DNA of 40,028 nt from Chloroflexota bacterium (GTDB lineage Bacteria > Chloroflexota > Anaerolineae > Aggregatilineales > Aggregatilineaceae). This document shows, one piece after another, positions 1 through 9,419 of the stretch. Position numbers and translations under genes: made by a program. Every line of letters begins with the position of its first letter. The first letter of the stretch is position 1. Where the stretch lies: the NCBI GenBank assembly GCA_012729765.1, contig JAAYCM010000105.1, forward strand, positions 1 through 40,028, in the 5' to 3' direction. The notes below the pieces were generated by a model. It saw only the letters and a program-made list of their open reading frames with translations, was not told the DNA's origin and did not search any database.

Positions 1-42
1 GGATTTACAGTCCGCCCCCTTTGCCGCTCGGGACACTGACCC
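1..42 (-). tRNA. tRNA-Tyr (GUA), 3' part cut off by window edge
   Basis: Read on the minus strand the segment starts with an acceptor strand GGGTCAG, then a D arm (TCCC...GGGG) and an anticodon stem-loop in which CTGTAAA is the loop, giving anticodon GUA (Tyr). The long D loop with GAGCGGCAAA is usual for tRNA-Tyr. The 3' half (variable arm, T arm, acceptor 3' strand) lies outside the window. It follows tRNA-Thr on the same strand with a 38-bp spacer, so the two are probably co-transcribed. Confidence 0.85.
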
Positions 43-80
43 AATTAAGGTTGTTAACGATCGGTGATGCGTTCACCGAG

Positions 81-154
81 AGCCGACGATGGGAATTGAA
101 CCCATAACCTACCGCTTACAAGGCGGTTGCTCTGCCGTATTGAGCTACGTCGGC
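81..154 (-). tRNA. tRNA-Thr (UGU)
   Basis: A full cloverleaf can be drawn on the minus strand: 7-bp acceptor GCCGACG/CGTCGGC, D arm GCTC/GAGC, anticodon stem ACCGC/GCGGT with loop CTTGTAA (anticodon UGU, Thr), five-base variable loop, and T arm ATGGG/CCCAT with loop TTCAATT. The discriminator base is U and CCA is not encoded. It is the first gene of a minus-strand tRNA transcript that continues into tRNA-Tyr. Confidence 0.95.
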
Positions 155-228
155 GCTAGCTGTCACATTGTACCACGCCGAAATCGTAGTCTCAAGGGTG
201 AGTCACGCACATCAGCACGACGGGCGGA

Positions 229-257
229 ATTTTAGCTGAGGCCACCCTGTTTGTCAA
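229..257 (-). promoter_or_regulatory. Promoter of the tRNA-Thr/tRNA-Tyr transcript
   Basis: On the minus strand a perfect -35 box TTGACA (252-257) is followed after exactly 17 bp by a -10 box TAAAAT (229-234, five of six consensus bases). The predicted start is about 65 bp upstream of tRNA-Thr. This is the best sigma70-type promoter match noted in the window, fitting a stable-RNA gene. Confidence 0.75.
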
Positions 258-366
258 TGGTCGCCTGCCGCGATTCATCGCGTTGGTAGCCGTTCTAACA
301 TGTTTCCAAAAGTTGGGCCGCGCCGGTTCATTTTCCGGCTTTGTACGAATTTACCACGTGGGCTGC

Positions 367-395
367 TTGACAATCTTTCGCATCCCTGCTAACTT
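367..395 (+). promoter_or_regulatory. Candidate promoter of the trp operon
   Basis: TTGACA at 367-372 is followed after 17 bp by TAACTT at 390-395, preceded by TGC, which makes an extended -10. The predicted start is near 402, about 25 bp before the first paired base of T-box stem I. The -10 hexamer is weak (three of six), so the position, more than the -10 box itself, supports the call. The rest of 155-424 shows no other recognisable element apart from the divergent tRNA promoter. Confidence 0.5.
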
Positions 396-644
396 GTTAA
401 GCAACATTTGCACATGCAAAAACGTTGATCTGGAATAGTACACACCAGAGCGCTGTTCAGAGAGCCGCCGGGCGCTGCGAAGGCGGTACAGAAGCAGGTG
501 TGGAATGGCCCAGGGAGTTGTGTGGTCAAACGCGCACCGTGCCAGTAGCCCACACCGGAGACACCACCGTTACCAGGGTGAAGGGTATCGACGCCGCTCC
601 TACGCGCCGCGTCCGTACCCGAACGAGTGAAGCTGGCTTCCCCC

Positions 645-677
645 AAAATCTGCGCACACCGTAGATTTTTTTGTTTT
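645..677 (+). promoter_or_regulatory. T-box stem III hairpin followed by a U-rich run
   Basis: AAAATCTGCG (645-654) pairs with CGTAGATTTT (660-669) with one G-U pair and a five-base loop; TTTGTTTT follows. By position, directly before the antiterminator, it is T-box stem III. The hairpin-plus-U-run layout also resembles a pause or weak termination site. Confidence 0.6.
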
Positions 678-716
678 CTGGGGCAGGTCGCTTAACCAAG
701 GTGGCACCGCGGGAAT

Positions 717-752
717 CCCCTTCTCGTCCTTGAGCTGAGAGGGGGCTTTTTA
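717..752 (+). terminator. T-box regulated intrinsic terminator
   Basis: CCCCTTCTC (717-725) pairs with GAGAGGGGG (737-745) in a 9-bp stem with one G-U pair, followed by CTTTTTATT. The 5' arm follows directly on the T-box consensus, so this hairpin and the antiterminator are expected to be mutually exclusive. Confidence 0.85.
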
Positions 753-780
753 TTGGCCAAGCTACCGAGGACACAGCGAC

Positions 781-2306
781 ATGGCTCTATCACCCGATAC
801 GCTTCGCACCCGTGTACCCGCCGTTCCCGACCGCGCCGCAGCCCGACGCCTGTTCGAGCAGGGCGATCTGGTGCCGGTCTACCGCACCCTGCTGGCCGAT
901 CTCGAAACGCCGGTATCGGTCTATCTCAAGCTCGCCCAGGACGGCGGCCCGTCCTTCCTGCTCGAAAGCGTCGAAGGCGGCGAGCAGATCGGGCGCTACT
1001 CATTTCTGGGCGTCAACCCCAAGGGGCTGGTGATCGTCCAGGGCCGTCAGGTGACGATCACGCAGCGCAGCGGCACGATCGAGCGCGAGCTGGTCCCCGG
1101 CGAGGACCCGCTGGCCGTGATCGAGCACGAGTTCGAGCGCGTGCAGCCGGTCCGTGTCGATGGCCTGCCGCGCTTCGTCGGCGGCGCGGTCGGCTATCTC
1201 AGCTACGATCTCGTGCGCTATATCGAGCGCCTGCCGGACACAGCCCATGACGATCTGCACCTGCCCGACGCGGCCTTTCTGCTGGCCGACACCCTGGTGA
1301 TCTTCGACCACGCCAAGCACCAGTTGACCATCCTCGCCAACGCGCACAACACCGGCGATCCCGACGCGGCCTACGACGACGCCCTGCGGCGAATCGACGA
1401 AGTATTGATCGCGCTCGACCGCCCGCTGCCCCACCTGCCCGATCCGCTCGCGCCGCTGGCCCCCAACGGCGAGCTGCAATCGAACATGACGCGCGCCGAC
1501 TTCGAAAGCCGGGTGCGCGCCGCCCAGGAATACATCGCGGCGGGCGACGCCTTCCAGATCGTGCTCTCGCAGCGTTTCAGCCGCCAGACCAGCGCCCCAC
1601 CCTTCACCATCTACCGCGCGCTGCGGGCGCTCAATCCCTCGCCCTATATGTTCTTTCTGCGCTTCAGCGACGACTTCAGCCTGATCGGGGCGTCGCCGGA
1701 GATGCTCGTCCGGCTTGAGGACGGCGTCGCCAGCACGCGCCCAATCGCCGGCACCCGTCCGCGCGGCGCATCCGATGCTCAGGATGACGCGCTGGCTAAG
1801 GAGCTGCTGGCCGACGAAAAGGAGCGCGCCGAGCACGTGATGCTGGTCGATCTGGGCCGCAACGACCTGGGCCGCGTGTGCGACTATGGCACGGTGCGCG
1901 TCACGCGCATGATGGATGTCGAGCGCTATTCGCACGTGATGCACATCGTAAGCCAGGTCGAGGGGCGGCTGCGCGGCGGCATGAGCGCCTTCGACCTGCT
2001 GCGCGCGACCTTCCCCGCCGGGACGCTCAGCGGCGCGCCGAAAGTCCGCGCGATGGAGATCATCGAGGAGCTGGAAGGCACGCGCCGGGGGCCGTATGGC
2101 GGCGCGGTCGGCTACTTCAGCTTCGACGGCTCGATGGATACCTGCATCACGATCCGCACGCTGGTCATGCAGGGCGATACAGTCTACTACCAGTCGGGCG
2201 CGGGCATCGTCGCCGACAGCGACCCGGCGTGCGAATATGATGAAACGGTCAACAAGGCGCGCGCGGTTGCCATCGCGATCAAGAACGCCGAAGACGGGCT
2301 GCTGTA

Positions 2307-2307
<1 letters not shown>
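781..2307 (+). CDS. trpE: Anthranilate synthase component I
   Basis: 508 aa, the usual TrpE length. It converts chorismate and ammonia or glutamine-derived nitrogen to anthranilate, the first step of tryptophan synthesis, as a complex with TrpG. The N-terminal region has LLES near residues 60-63, the site linked to tryptophan feedback binding in studied TrpE proteins; the C-terminal chorismate-binding domain has PIAGTRPRG at about 321-329. The ATG at 781 follows GAGG at 767-770. It is the first gene after the T-box terminator, and its TAA overlaps the start of trpS by one base. The product is therefore probably controlled at two levels, by tRNA-Trp charging in the leader and by tryptophan on the enzyme; the latter is inferred from the motif. 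Confidence 0.97.
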
Positions 2308-3379
<1,072 letters not shown>

Positions 3380-3383
<4 letters not shown>

Positions 3384-3946
3384 TCCTCGTCATCGATAAC
3401 TACGACAGCTTTACCTACAACCTCGTTCAGGTCATGGGCGAGCTGGGCGCGGAATTGTGCGTCGTCCGCAACGACCAGATCGCGCTGGACGAGATCAAGG
3501 CGCTACGCCCGTCCCACATCGTGATCTCGCCGGGGCCGGGCACGCCCGACGACGGCGGCGTCTCGCTCGACGTGCTGCGCGAGCTGGGGCCGACCACGCC
3601 GATCCTCGGTGTCTGCCTGGGGCACCAGTGCATCGGGCAGGCTTATGGCGGCCAGGTGGTCCGCGCGCCGCGCCTGATGCATGGCAAGACCAGCCAGATC
3701 TACCACAAGAGCACGCCGCTGTTTAACGGCGTTCCCAGCCCGTTCGAGGCGACGCGCTACCACAGCCTGATCGTCGAAGAGCCGCTGCCGGATGTGCTGA
3801 CCGTCACCGCTTTCACCGAGGCGGGCGAAGTGATGGCCGTGCGCCACAAAGAACACCCGGTCGTGGGCGTGCAGTTCCACCCGGAAAGTATTCTGACCCG
3901 TTTCGGGCCGCGTATCGTGCAGAATTTTTTGGAGAACCGCCTGTAA
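3380..3946 (+). CDS. trpG: Anthranilate synthase component II (glutamine amidotransferase)
   Basis: 188 aa class I glutamine amidotransferase that supplies ammonia to TrpE. The nucleophile motif GVCLGHQ places Cys at residue 79, and HPES gives His167 and Glu169 of the catalytic triad. The protein starts [11 protein letters not shown], typical for the family; the reading frame is open further upstream, but the ATG at 3380 overlaps the trpS stop as ATGA and matches the family start. It is not fused to TrpE or TrpD. PabA-type use in folate synthesis cannot be separated by sequence alone, yet the operon makes the Trp role clear. Confidence 0.95.
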
Positions 3947-3971
3947 AGCGGCGAGCACACGAGGTGACATT

Positions 3972-5012
3972 ATGACCATTGATATTCAGCGCGCGATCGA
4001 GATCATCAGCCGCTTCGGGCATTTGCAGGTGGACGAAGCCGAGGCTGTGATGAACCAGATCATGGCGGGCGAGGCCGGTGAAGCGCAGATCGGGGCCTAC
4101 CTGATGGGGCTGCGCATGAAGGGTGAGACGCAGGATGAAATCATCGGCAGTGCCCGCGCCATGCGTGCCAACGCGATCCACGTCCCGACCGGGGCCAACG
4201 GTGACCTGCTCGACACCTGCGGCACGGGCGGCGACAAGTCCGGTACGTTCAACATCAGCACGACCGTCGCCTTCGTCGCGGCAGCCGCCGGGGTGCGCGT
4301 CGCCAAGCACGGCAATCGCGCCGCCACCAGCAAATGCGGCAGCGCCGACGTGCTGGCCGAGCTGGGCGTCAATCTGGACCTGACGCCGGAGCAGGTCGGG
4401 CAGTGCGTGGACGAGATCGGCATCGGCTTCCTGTATGCGCCCAAGCTCCACCCGGCCATGAAATACGCCAGCGTCCCGCGCCGGCAGGTGGGCGTGCGCA
4501 CCATCTTCAACATCCTGGGACCGTTGACCAATCCTGCGGGGGCGCAGCGCCAGTTGATGGGCGTCTTTGCGCCGGACCTGACCGACTTCGTGGCGCACGT
4601 GCTCGGCGCGCTCGGCTCCAAGTCGGCGATGGTCGTCTGCGGCTATGGCAACCTGGACGAACTGACCACCACCGGCCCGAACCATATCAGCCACTACCGC
4701 GACGGTGCGGTCCACCGCTACGAGCTAAACCCGATCGACTGCGGGCTGGAGCCGGCGCACATCTCCGATCTGCTGGGCGGCGACGCGGCTACCAACGCCG
4801 CGATCCTGCGCGGCATCCTCGGCGGCGCGGTCAACAGCGCCAAGCGCGACGTGGTGCTGCTCAACGCCGGGGCCGCCCTGGTGGTCGGCGGGCTGGTGGA
4901 CAATATCGCGGATGGGATAGCTCTGGCACGCGACGTGATCGCCAGCGGGGCCGCCCTCGCCAAGCTGGACGAGCTGATCAGCTACAGCCGGGAGCTGGCT
5001 CATGCCGCGTGA
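3972..5012 (+). CDS. trpD: Anthranilate phosphoribosyltransferase
   Basis: 346 aa, normal length. It transfers phosphoribose from PRPP to anthranilate. The glycine-rich PRPP-binding loop GTGGDKSGT begins at about residue 84, and the KHGNRA and SADVLAELG segments of the family follow. A GAGGTGA ribosome-binding site precedes the ATG. The gene overlaps trpC by 11 bp, which points to coupled translation. It is a stand-alone TrpD, not fused with TrpG. Confidence 0.96.
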   Translation: MTIDIQRAIEIISRFGHLQVDEAEAVMNQIMAGEAGEAQIGAYLMGLRMKGETQDEIIGSARAMRANAIHVPTGANGDLLDTCGTGGDKSGTFNISTTVAFVAAAAGVRVAKHGNRAATSKCGSADVLAELGVNLDLTPEQVGQCVDEIGIGFLYAPKLHPAMKYASVPRRQVGVRTIFNILGPLTNPAGAQRQLMGVFAPDLTDFVAHVLGALGSKSAMVVCGYGNLDELTTTGPNHISHYRDGAVHRYELNPIDCGLEPAHISDLLGGDAATNAAILRGILGGAVNSAKRDVVLLNAGAALVVGGLVDNIADGIALARDVIASGAALAKLDELISYSRELAHAA

Positions 5013-5817
5013 TTTCGTCCAGACGGGCACCGTCCTCGACCGGATTCTAGAGCGCAAGGTCGCCCATCTCGCCGCGCGCCAGGCGTCCGTGCCGGAGCAT
5101 GATCTGCGCGCCGCCGTGCAAGACGCCGCCCCGCCGCGTGATTTTGTGGGCGCGCTGCACGGCGAAACGGTCGCGCTGATTGCCGAGGTCAAGCACGCCT
5201 CACCCTCAAAAGGCGTGCTGATCGAGCCGTTCGATCCGGTCGCGCTCGGCCAGACCTATGCCGCGAGCGGCGCGGCGGCGATCTCGGTGCTGACCGACGA
5301 ACCGTTCTTCCAGGGCCACCTCGATCATCTGGCAGCGGTCCGGCAGGCGGTGAGTGTGCCCGTGCTGCGCAAGGACTTCGTGATCGATCCCTATCAGGTC
5401 TACGAGGCGCGCGCCGCCGGGGCCGACGCGATCCTGTTGATCGCCGCCGCGCTGGACGACGCGCCGCTGGCCGATCTGCACGCGCTGGCCCTCGATCTGG
5501 GTCTGGCGGCTCTGGTCGAGGTCCATAACGAGCACGAGCTGGATCGCGCCCTGGGCATCGGCCCCCGGCTGCTCGGCATCAACAACCGCAATCTCAAGAC
5601 GTTCGAGGTCGATCGCGGCACGGTGGCGCGGCTGGCCCCCCACATCCCCGCCGGGATCACGCTCGTCGCGGAGAGCGGCATCCGTGACGCCGCCGACGTG
5701 CGGCAGATGGCCCAAGCAGGCGCGCACGCCGTGCTGGTCGGGGAGACACTGGTCCGGGCAGGCGATCCGGGAGCGGCGGTGCAAGCGCTCAGCAGCCAGC
5801 CGCGCGAGGAGCGGTGA
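5002..5817 (+). CDS. trpC: Indole-3-glycerol phosphate synthase
   Basis: 271 aa TIM-barrel enzyme that closes the indole ring from CdRP. Family signatures seen are KHASPSKG near residue 60, VLRKDFVIDPYQV in the middle, VEVHNEHEL, and INNRNLKTFEVD. The N-terminal extension helix (LDRILERKVAHLAAR) is also typical. The start ATG lies inside the end of trpD, and the stop overlaps a possible GTG start of trpF. It is separate from trpF, unlike the fused enzyme of enterobacteria. Confidence 0.96.
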   Translation: MPRDFVQTGTVLDRILERKVAHLAARQASVPEHDLRAAVQDAAPPRDFVGALHGETVALIAEVKHASPSKGVLIEPFDPVALGQTYAASGAAAISVLTDEPFFQGHLDHLAAVRQAVSVPVLRKDFVIDPYQVYEARAAGADAILLIAAALDDAPLADLHALALDLGLAALVEVHNEHELDRALGIGPRLLGINNRNLKTFEVDRGTVARLAPHIPAGITLVAESGIRDAADVRQMAQAGAHAVLVGETLVRAGDPGAAVQALSSQPREER

Positions 5818-5819
5818 AT

Positions 5820-6500
5820 ATGACGCGGATCAAAGTATGCGGCATCACGACGCTGGACGACGCGCTGTTGTGCGCGCGCGAGGGTGTAGACCTGCTCGGC
5901 CTGAACTTCTACCCGCCCAGCCCACGCTCGATTGCACCCGAAGCGGCCCGCGTCCTGACCGGCGCGCTGCGCGCTGAACTGGGCGCAGCCTGCCCGCTGC
6001 TGCTCGGCGTGTTCGTCAATGAGGACCCCGGCGCGATCATACAGATCATAGACTTCGTTGGGCTGGATGGCGCGCAGCTTAGCGGGGACGAATCCGCCGA
6101 GAGCCTGGCCGCACTGCAAGGCCGCGCCGTCAAGGCGATCCGCCCGCGCAGCGCTGCCGAAGCCGCCGAGCACGCCGCGCGCTATCTGCCCCATGCCCCG
6201 GCGGATGATCGTTTGCCCGCGGTGCTGGTCGATGCCTATCACAAGGCGCTCTACGGCGGTACGGGCGAGCAGGCCAGCCTCGAAGTCGCGCGCAGCGTTC
6301 AGGCGCTCACGCCGCGTATGATGCTGGCCGGGGGACTCGCGCCGGATAACGTGGGCGAGCGTGTGCGGCTGATCCAGCCCTGGGGGGTGGATGTCGCCAG
6401 CGGGGTCGAGAACGGCCAACCGGGCATCAAGGATCACGGGCTGGTTCGGGCGCTGGTGGCCGCCGTGCGCGCCGTCGCAGCCGATCCCGCCCGGCAGTGA
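5820..6500 (+). CDS. trpF: Phosphoribosylanthranilate isomerase
   Basis: 226 aa TIM-barrel isomerase converting PRA to CdRP. It starts [17 protein letters not shown], with the catalytic Cys in KVCGIT, then [12 protein letters not shown], and the phosphate-binding end [13 protein letters not shown]. The ATG at 5820 is preferred over the GTG at 5814 because AGGAG at 5807-5811 sits 8 bp upstream of the ATG but only 2 bp from the GTG. The product acts just before TrpC although the gene lies after it. Confidence 0.95.
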   Translation: MTRIKVCGITTLDDALLCAREGVDLLGLNFYPPSPRSIAPEAARVLTGALRAELGAACPLLLGVFVNEDPGAIIQIIDFVGLDGAQLSGDESAESLAALQGRAVKAIRPRSAAEAAEHAARYLPHAPADDRLPAVLVDAYHKALYGGTGEQASLEVARSVQALTPRMMLAGGLAPDNVGERVRLIQPWGVDVASGVENGQPGIKDHGLVRALVAAVRAVAADPARQ

Positions 6501-6528
6501 GTTTGAGGTACAGGACAAAGGATACGAG

Positions 6529-7755
6529 ATGATACAGGCAAAAAATCCAATGCATGTGGATGCTGCTCATTTGCCGGACGCGCGCGGCCATTTCGGGGAG
6601 TTCGGTGGGCGCTTCGTGCCGGAGACGCTGGTTCCCGCGCTGGACGAGCTGACCGCTGCCTTCCATGCGGCGATGGCCGATCCCGCGTTTCAGGCGCAGT
6701 ACAGCGAGCTGCAGGCGAGTTATACGGGCCGCCCCACTCCGATCACCTTTGCGCGGCGGCTGACCGAGCACCTCGGCGGCGCACAAATTTATCTCAAGCG
6801 CGAGGACCTGGCGCACACCGGCGCGCATAAAATCAATAACGCGCTCGGCCAGGCGCTTCTCGCGCAGCGCATGGGCAAGCCGCGCATCATCGCTGAGACG
6901 GGCGCCGGGCAGCATGGCGTCGCCAGCGCAACCGCCGCCGCGCTGTTGGGCCAGGAGTGTCACGTCTATATGGGCAGCGTCGATATGGCGCGCCAGCGGC
7001 CCAACGTCTTTCGCATGCAGCTTCTCGGCGCAGAGGTGATTCCGGTCGAGAGCGGCACCCGCACGCTCAAAGACGCGATCACCGAGGCGATCCGCGACTG
7101 GGTAACGAACGTCGAGAACACCTACTACCTGATGGGATCGGCCCTCGGCCCGCACCCCTACCCGCTGATGGTGCGCACCTTCCAGAGCGTAATCGGGATC
7201 GAGGCACGCCAGCAGATGCTTGAGCAGACCGGCCAGCTTCCCGATGTGTGCATCGCGTGTGTGGGCGGCGGCAGCAACGCGATCGGGCTGTTCCACGCCT
7301 TCCGCGATGACGAGGCGGTCGATCTGGTCGGCGTCGAGGCGGGCGGGCGCGGCATCGCCAGCGGCGAGCACGCGGCGCGCTTTGCCGATCCGAATATGGG
7401 GCGGCCCGGCGTGCTGCACGGCACACGTTCGTTCGTGCTCCAGGATTCCGATGGGCAGATCATGAACACACACAGTGTCTCCGCCGGGCTGGATTACGCC
7501 TCGGTCGGGCCGGAGCACGCCTACCTGCGCCAGATGGAGCGCGCCACCTACACCCTCGCCACCGACGACGAAGCGCTCCACGCCTTCCAGATGCTCTGCC
7601 AGCTCGAAGGCATCATCCCCGCGCTGGAAAGCTCACACGCCGTCGCCGAAGCGATCCGTCGCGCGCCCACCCTGCCCCACGACGCGATCGTCCTGGTCAA
7701 CCTCTCCGGTCGCGGCGACAAAGACCTCGACACGGTCCTGAAAGCGTTGGAGTAG
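6529..7755 (+). CDS. trpB: Tryptophan synthase beta chain
   Basis: 408 aa PLP enzyme joining indole and serine to tryptophan. The PLP lysine is Lys101 in [21 protein letters not shown] and the phosphate-binding GGGSNAIG follow in order. The frame is open upstream to 6391, but the ATG at 6529 has AAAGGA 6 bp ahead and gives the normal N-terminus. This is the TrpB1 type that pairs with TrpA, encoded 4 bp downstream. Confidence 0.97.
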   Translation: MIQAKNPMHVDAAHLPDARGHFGEFGGRFVPETLVPALDELTAAFHAAMADPAFQAQYSELQASYTGRPTPITFARRLTEHLGGAQIYLKREDLAHTGAHKINNALGQALLAQRMGKPRIIAETGAGQHGVASATAAALLGQECHVYMGSVDMARQRPNVFRMQLLGAEVIPVESGTRTLKDAITEAIRDWVTNVENTYYLMGSALGPHPYPLMVRTFQSVIGIEARQQMLEQTGQLPDVCIACVGGGSNAIGLFHAFRDDEAVDLVGVEAGGRGIASGEHAARFADPNMGRPGVLHGTRSFVLQDSDGQIMNTHSVSAGLDYASVGPEHAYLRQMERATYTLATDDEALHAFQMLCQLEGIIPALESSHAVAEAIRRAPTLPHDAIVLVNLSGRGDKDLDTVLKALE

Positions 7756-7759
7756 CGCG

Positions 7760-8569
7760 ATGGATACCACGCAACACACCGGCCTGCTGGCCATCGAGCG
7801 CCTGTTTGCGGCAGCCAGAGTCCAGGGGCGCACCGCTTTTCTGCCCTATTTCCCGATCGGCTATCCGACCTACGACGAGTCGCTGGCGATCATCCGTGCG
7901 CTGGCCGCCGCCGGGGTGGATGGCTTCGAGATCGGCATTCCCTTCAGCGATCCGCTGGCCGACGGGCCGACGATCCAGGCCGCCACGCAGATCGCGCTGG
8001 AGAATGGGATCACGGTGCGCCGCTGCCTCGATGCGGTCCGCACGCTGCGTGCCGAAGGCGTCGTCCAGCCGATGCTGCTGATGGGCTATCTCAACCCACT
8101 GCTGGCCTATGGGCTGGAAGACTTCGTGCGCGATGCGCGTGCAGCCGGCGCGGACGGGCTGATCGTGCCGGACCTGCCGCCAGAAGAGGCCGAGCTGCTG
8201 GCTTCGGCGTGCGAGCAGGCCGGGCTGGCGCTGATCCTGTTCCTGGCCCCGACCAGCAGCCCGGACCGGATCGCGCTGGTAGCCCGGGCGGCGCGCGGCT
8301 TCATCTATCTGGTGTCGGTGGCGGGCGTCACCGGCGCGCGCGCCAATCTGCCGCCGGACCTGGCCGCCTTCATCGAGCGTGTACGCGCCCAGACCGCTAA
8401 GCCGCTGGTGCTCGGCTTCGGGATCAGCCAGCCCGATCACGTGCGGCAGCTTCATGGCCGGATAGACGGCTTCATCGTGGGCAGCGCGTTGGTCAAAGCC
8501 GCGCAGTCGGGCGCGGACGCCGTGCGCGATCTGGCCGCCAGCCTGCACGCCGCCACCGGCGCGAGCTGA
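7760..8569 (+). CDS. trpA: Tryptophan synthase alpha chain
   Basis: 269 aa TIM barrel that splits indole-3-glycerol phosphate and channels indole to TrpB. The catalytic pair corresponds to Glu57 and Asp68 in GFEIGIPFSDPLADGPT, with the same 11-residue spacing as in the characterised enzyme. GGAG lies 7 bp before the ATG. It is the last gene of the operon; a terminator hairpin lies 17 bp after the stop. Confidence 0.97.
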   Translation: MDTTQHTGLLAIERLFAAARVQGRTAFLPYFPIGYPTYDESLAIIRALAAAGVDGFEIGIPFSDPLADGPTIQAATQIALENGITVRRCLDAVRTLRAEGVVQPMLLMGYLNPLLAYGLEDFVRDARAAGADGLIVPDLPPEEAELLASACEQAGLALILFLAPTSSPDRIALVARAARGFIYLVSVAGVTGARANLPPDLAAFIERVRAQTAKPLVLGFGISQPDHVRQLHGRIDGFIVGSALVKAAQSGADAVRDLAASLHAATGAS

Positions 8570-8585
8570 CCCGCCCCAAAAAATA

Positions 8586-8612
8586 AGGGCGTGCCGATTG
8601 TCAGCACGCCCT
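8586..8612. terminator. Bidirectional terminator between trpA and the sugar ABC operon
   Basis: AGGGCGTGC (8586-8594) and GCACGCCCT (8604-8612) form a perfect 9-bp stem with a nine-base loop. On the minus strand the stem is followed by TTATTTTTT, a strong U tract for the ABC operon; on the plus strand only a weak AT-rich stretch follows. The two operons converge here. Confidence 0.8.
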
Positions 8613-8639
8613 ATATAAGCTGCTTTATGCCTGCCGGAT

Positions 8640-9419
8640 TCAGTCGGCGGCGGCGCGTGAATCGTCCTTCGCGCCGACCATGTACTGCACGATCTCCTCG
8701 TGGCTGGTTTCCGCCGTGCGCTTTTCGGCCACCTTGCGCCCGCGATGCATCACGACAATCCGATCGGTGACGGCGAACACGTCATGCATCGTGTGGCTGA
8801 TCAGGATCACCGGCACGTTCTGCGAGCGCAGGCGGCGGATCAGGTCCAATACTTTGCCCTGCTCGACCACGCCCAGATTGTTGGTTGGCTCGTCCATGAT
8901 CATCAGCTTGGCGTGCCAGTAAAGCGCGCGCGCAATCGCAACCGCCTGCCGCTGCCCGCCGGAGAGATTGTCGATCTTGGCCTGCATGGTCGGAATCTTC
9001 ACGTCGAGATGTTCCATCAACGTGCGGGATTCGTCTATCATGAGCTTCTCGTCCAGCGTGCGGACGATGCCGCCCAGCCACGATTTTTTGCGCTCGCGGC
9101 CCAGGAAGATATTGGCGCTGGCGTCCAGGTTACCCGCCAGGGCGAGGTCCTGGTAGATCGTCTCGATCCCCATGTCGCGCGCGTCGGACGGGCGCGAGAT
9201 GTTGACCGGCCTGCCCGCGAAATAGATCGCGCCCTCGTTCGGCTGATAGACGCCCGACACCATCTTGATCAGGGTCGATTTGCCTGCGCCGTTGTCGCCC
9301 ACCAGCCCAACCACTTCGCCAGGATAGACCGCCAGGCTGACATGATCGACAGCCGTCAGGCCGCCGAAGCGTTTGACCAGGTTCTCAACTTGTAGAATGG
9401 GTTCCATCGCTGCACTCAT
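8640..9419 (-). CDS. Sugar ABC transporter ATP-binding protein (single ABC domain)
   Basis: 259 aa with one ABC domain: Walker A GDNGAGKST near residue 40, signature LSGGQRQA, and Walker B LMIMDEPT. It powers import of a monosaccharide or similar substrate by the permease encoded just upstream, whose stop overlaps this start as ATGA. RbsA/MglA-type ATPases carry two ABC domains (about 500 aa); the single-domain form resembles FrcA, so two copies should work per transporter. After Walker B the sequence is TNNLG, where family members known to me usually read TAALG. It is the last gene of a three-gene operon. The substrate cannot be read from the sequence. Confidence 0.88.
   Translation of the reverse strand: MSAAMEPILQVENLVKRFGGLTAVDHVSLAVYPGEVVGLVGDNGAGKSTLIKMVSGVYQPNEGAIYFAGRPVNISRPSDARDMGIETIYQDLALAGNLDASANIFLGRERKKSWLGGIVRTLDEKLMIDESRTLMEHLDVKIPTMQAKIDNLSGGQRQAVAIARALYWHAKLMIMDEPTNNLGVVEQGKVLDLIRRLRSQNVPVILISHTMHDVFAVTDRIVVMHRGRKVAEKRTAETSHEEIVQYMVGAKDDSRAAAD

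Larger units (their letters stand above)
425..757 (+). promoter_or_regulatory. T-box leader, tRNA-Trp specific, upstream of trpE
   Basis: The T-box consensus AAGGTGGCACCGCGG lies at 698-712 and is followed by an intrinsic terminator. Stem I can be drawn: base helix CTGG (430-433)/CCAG (510-513), helix CACACC (441-446)/GGTGTG (497-502), an AGTA box at 437-440 and an AGAGAG motif at 459-464 below a CCGCC/GGCGG distal hairpin. The specifier loop's 3' side is GAATGGC, so the codon is UGG (506-508), i.e. Trp. The acceptor-pairing bulge UGGC (702-705) needs discriminator G, which bacterial tRNA-Trp has. Uncharged tRNA-Trp should therefore stabilise the antiterminator and switch on trpE and the genes behind it. 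Confidence 0.9.

Noticed and set aside
425..664. 79-aa open frame in the trp leader, possible leader peptide
   Set aside because: It lies inside T-box stems I to III, has no run of Trp codons and no ribosome-binding site; RNA structure explains the region.
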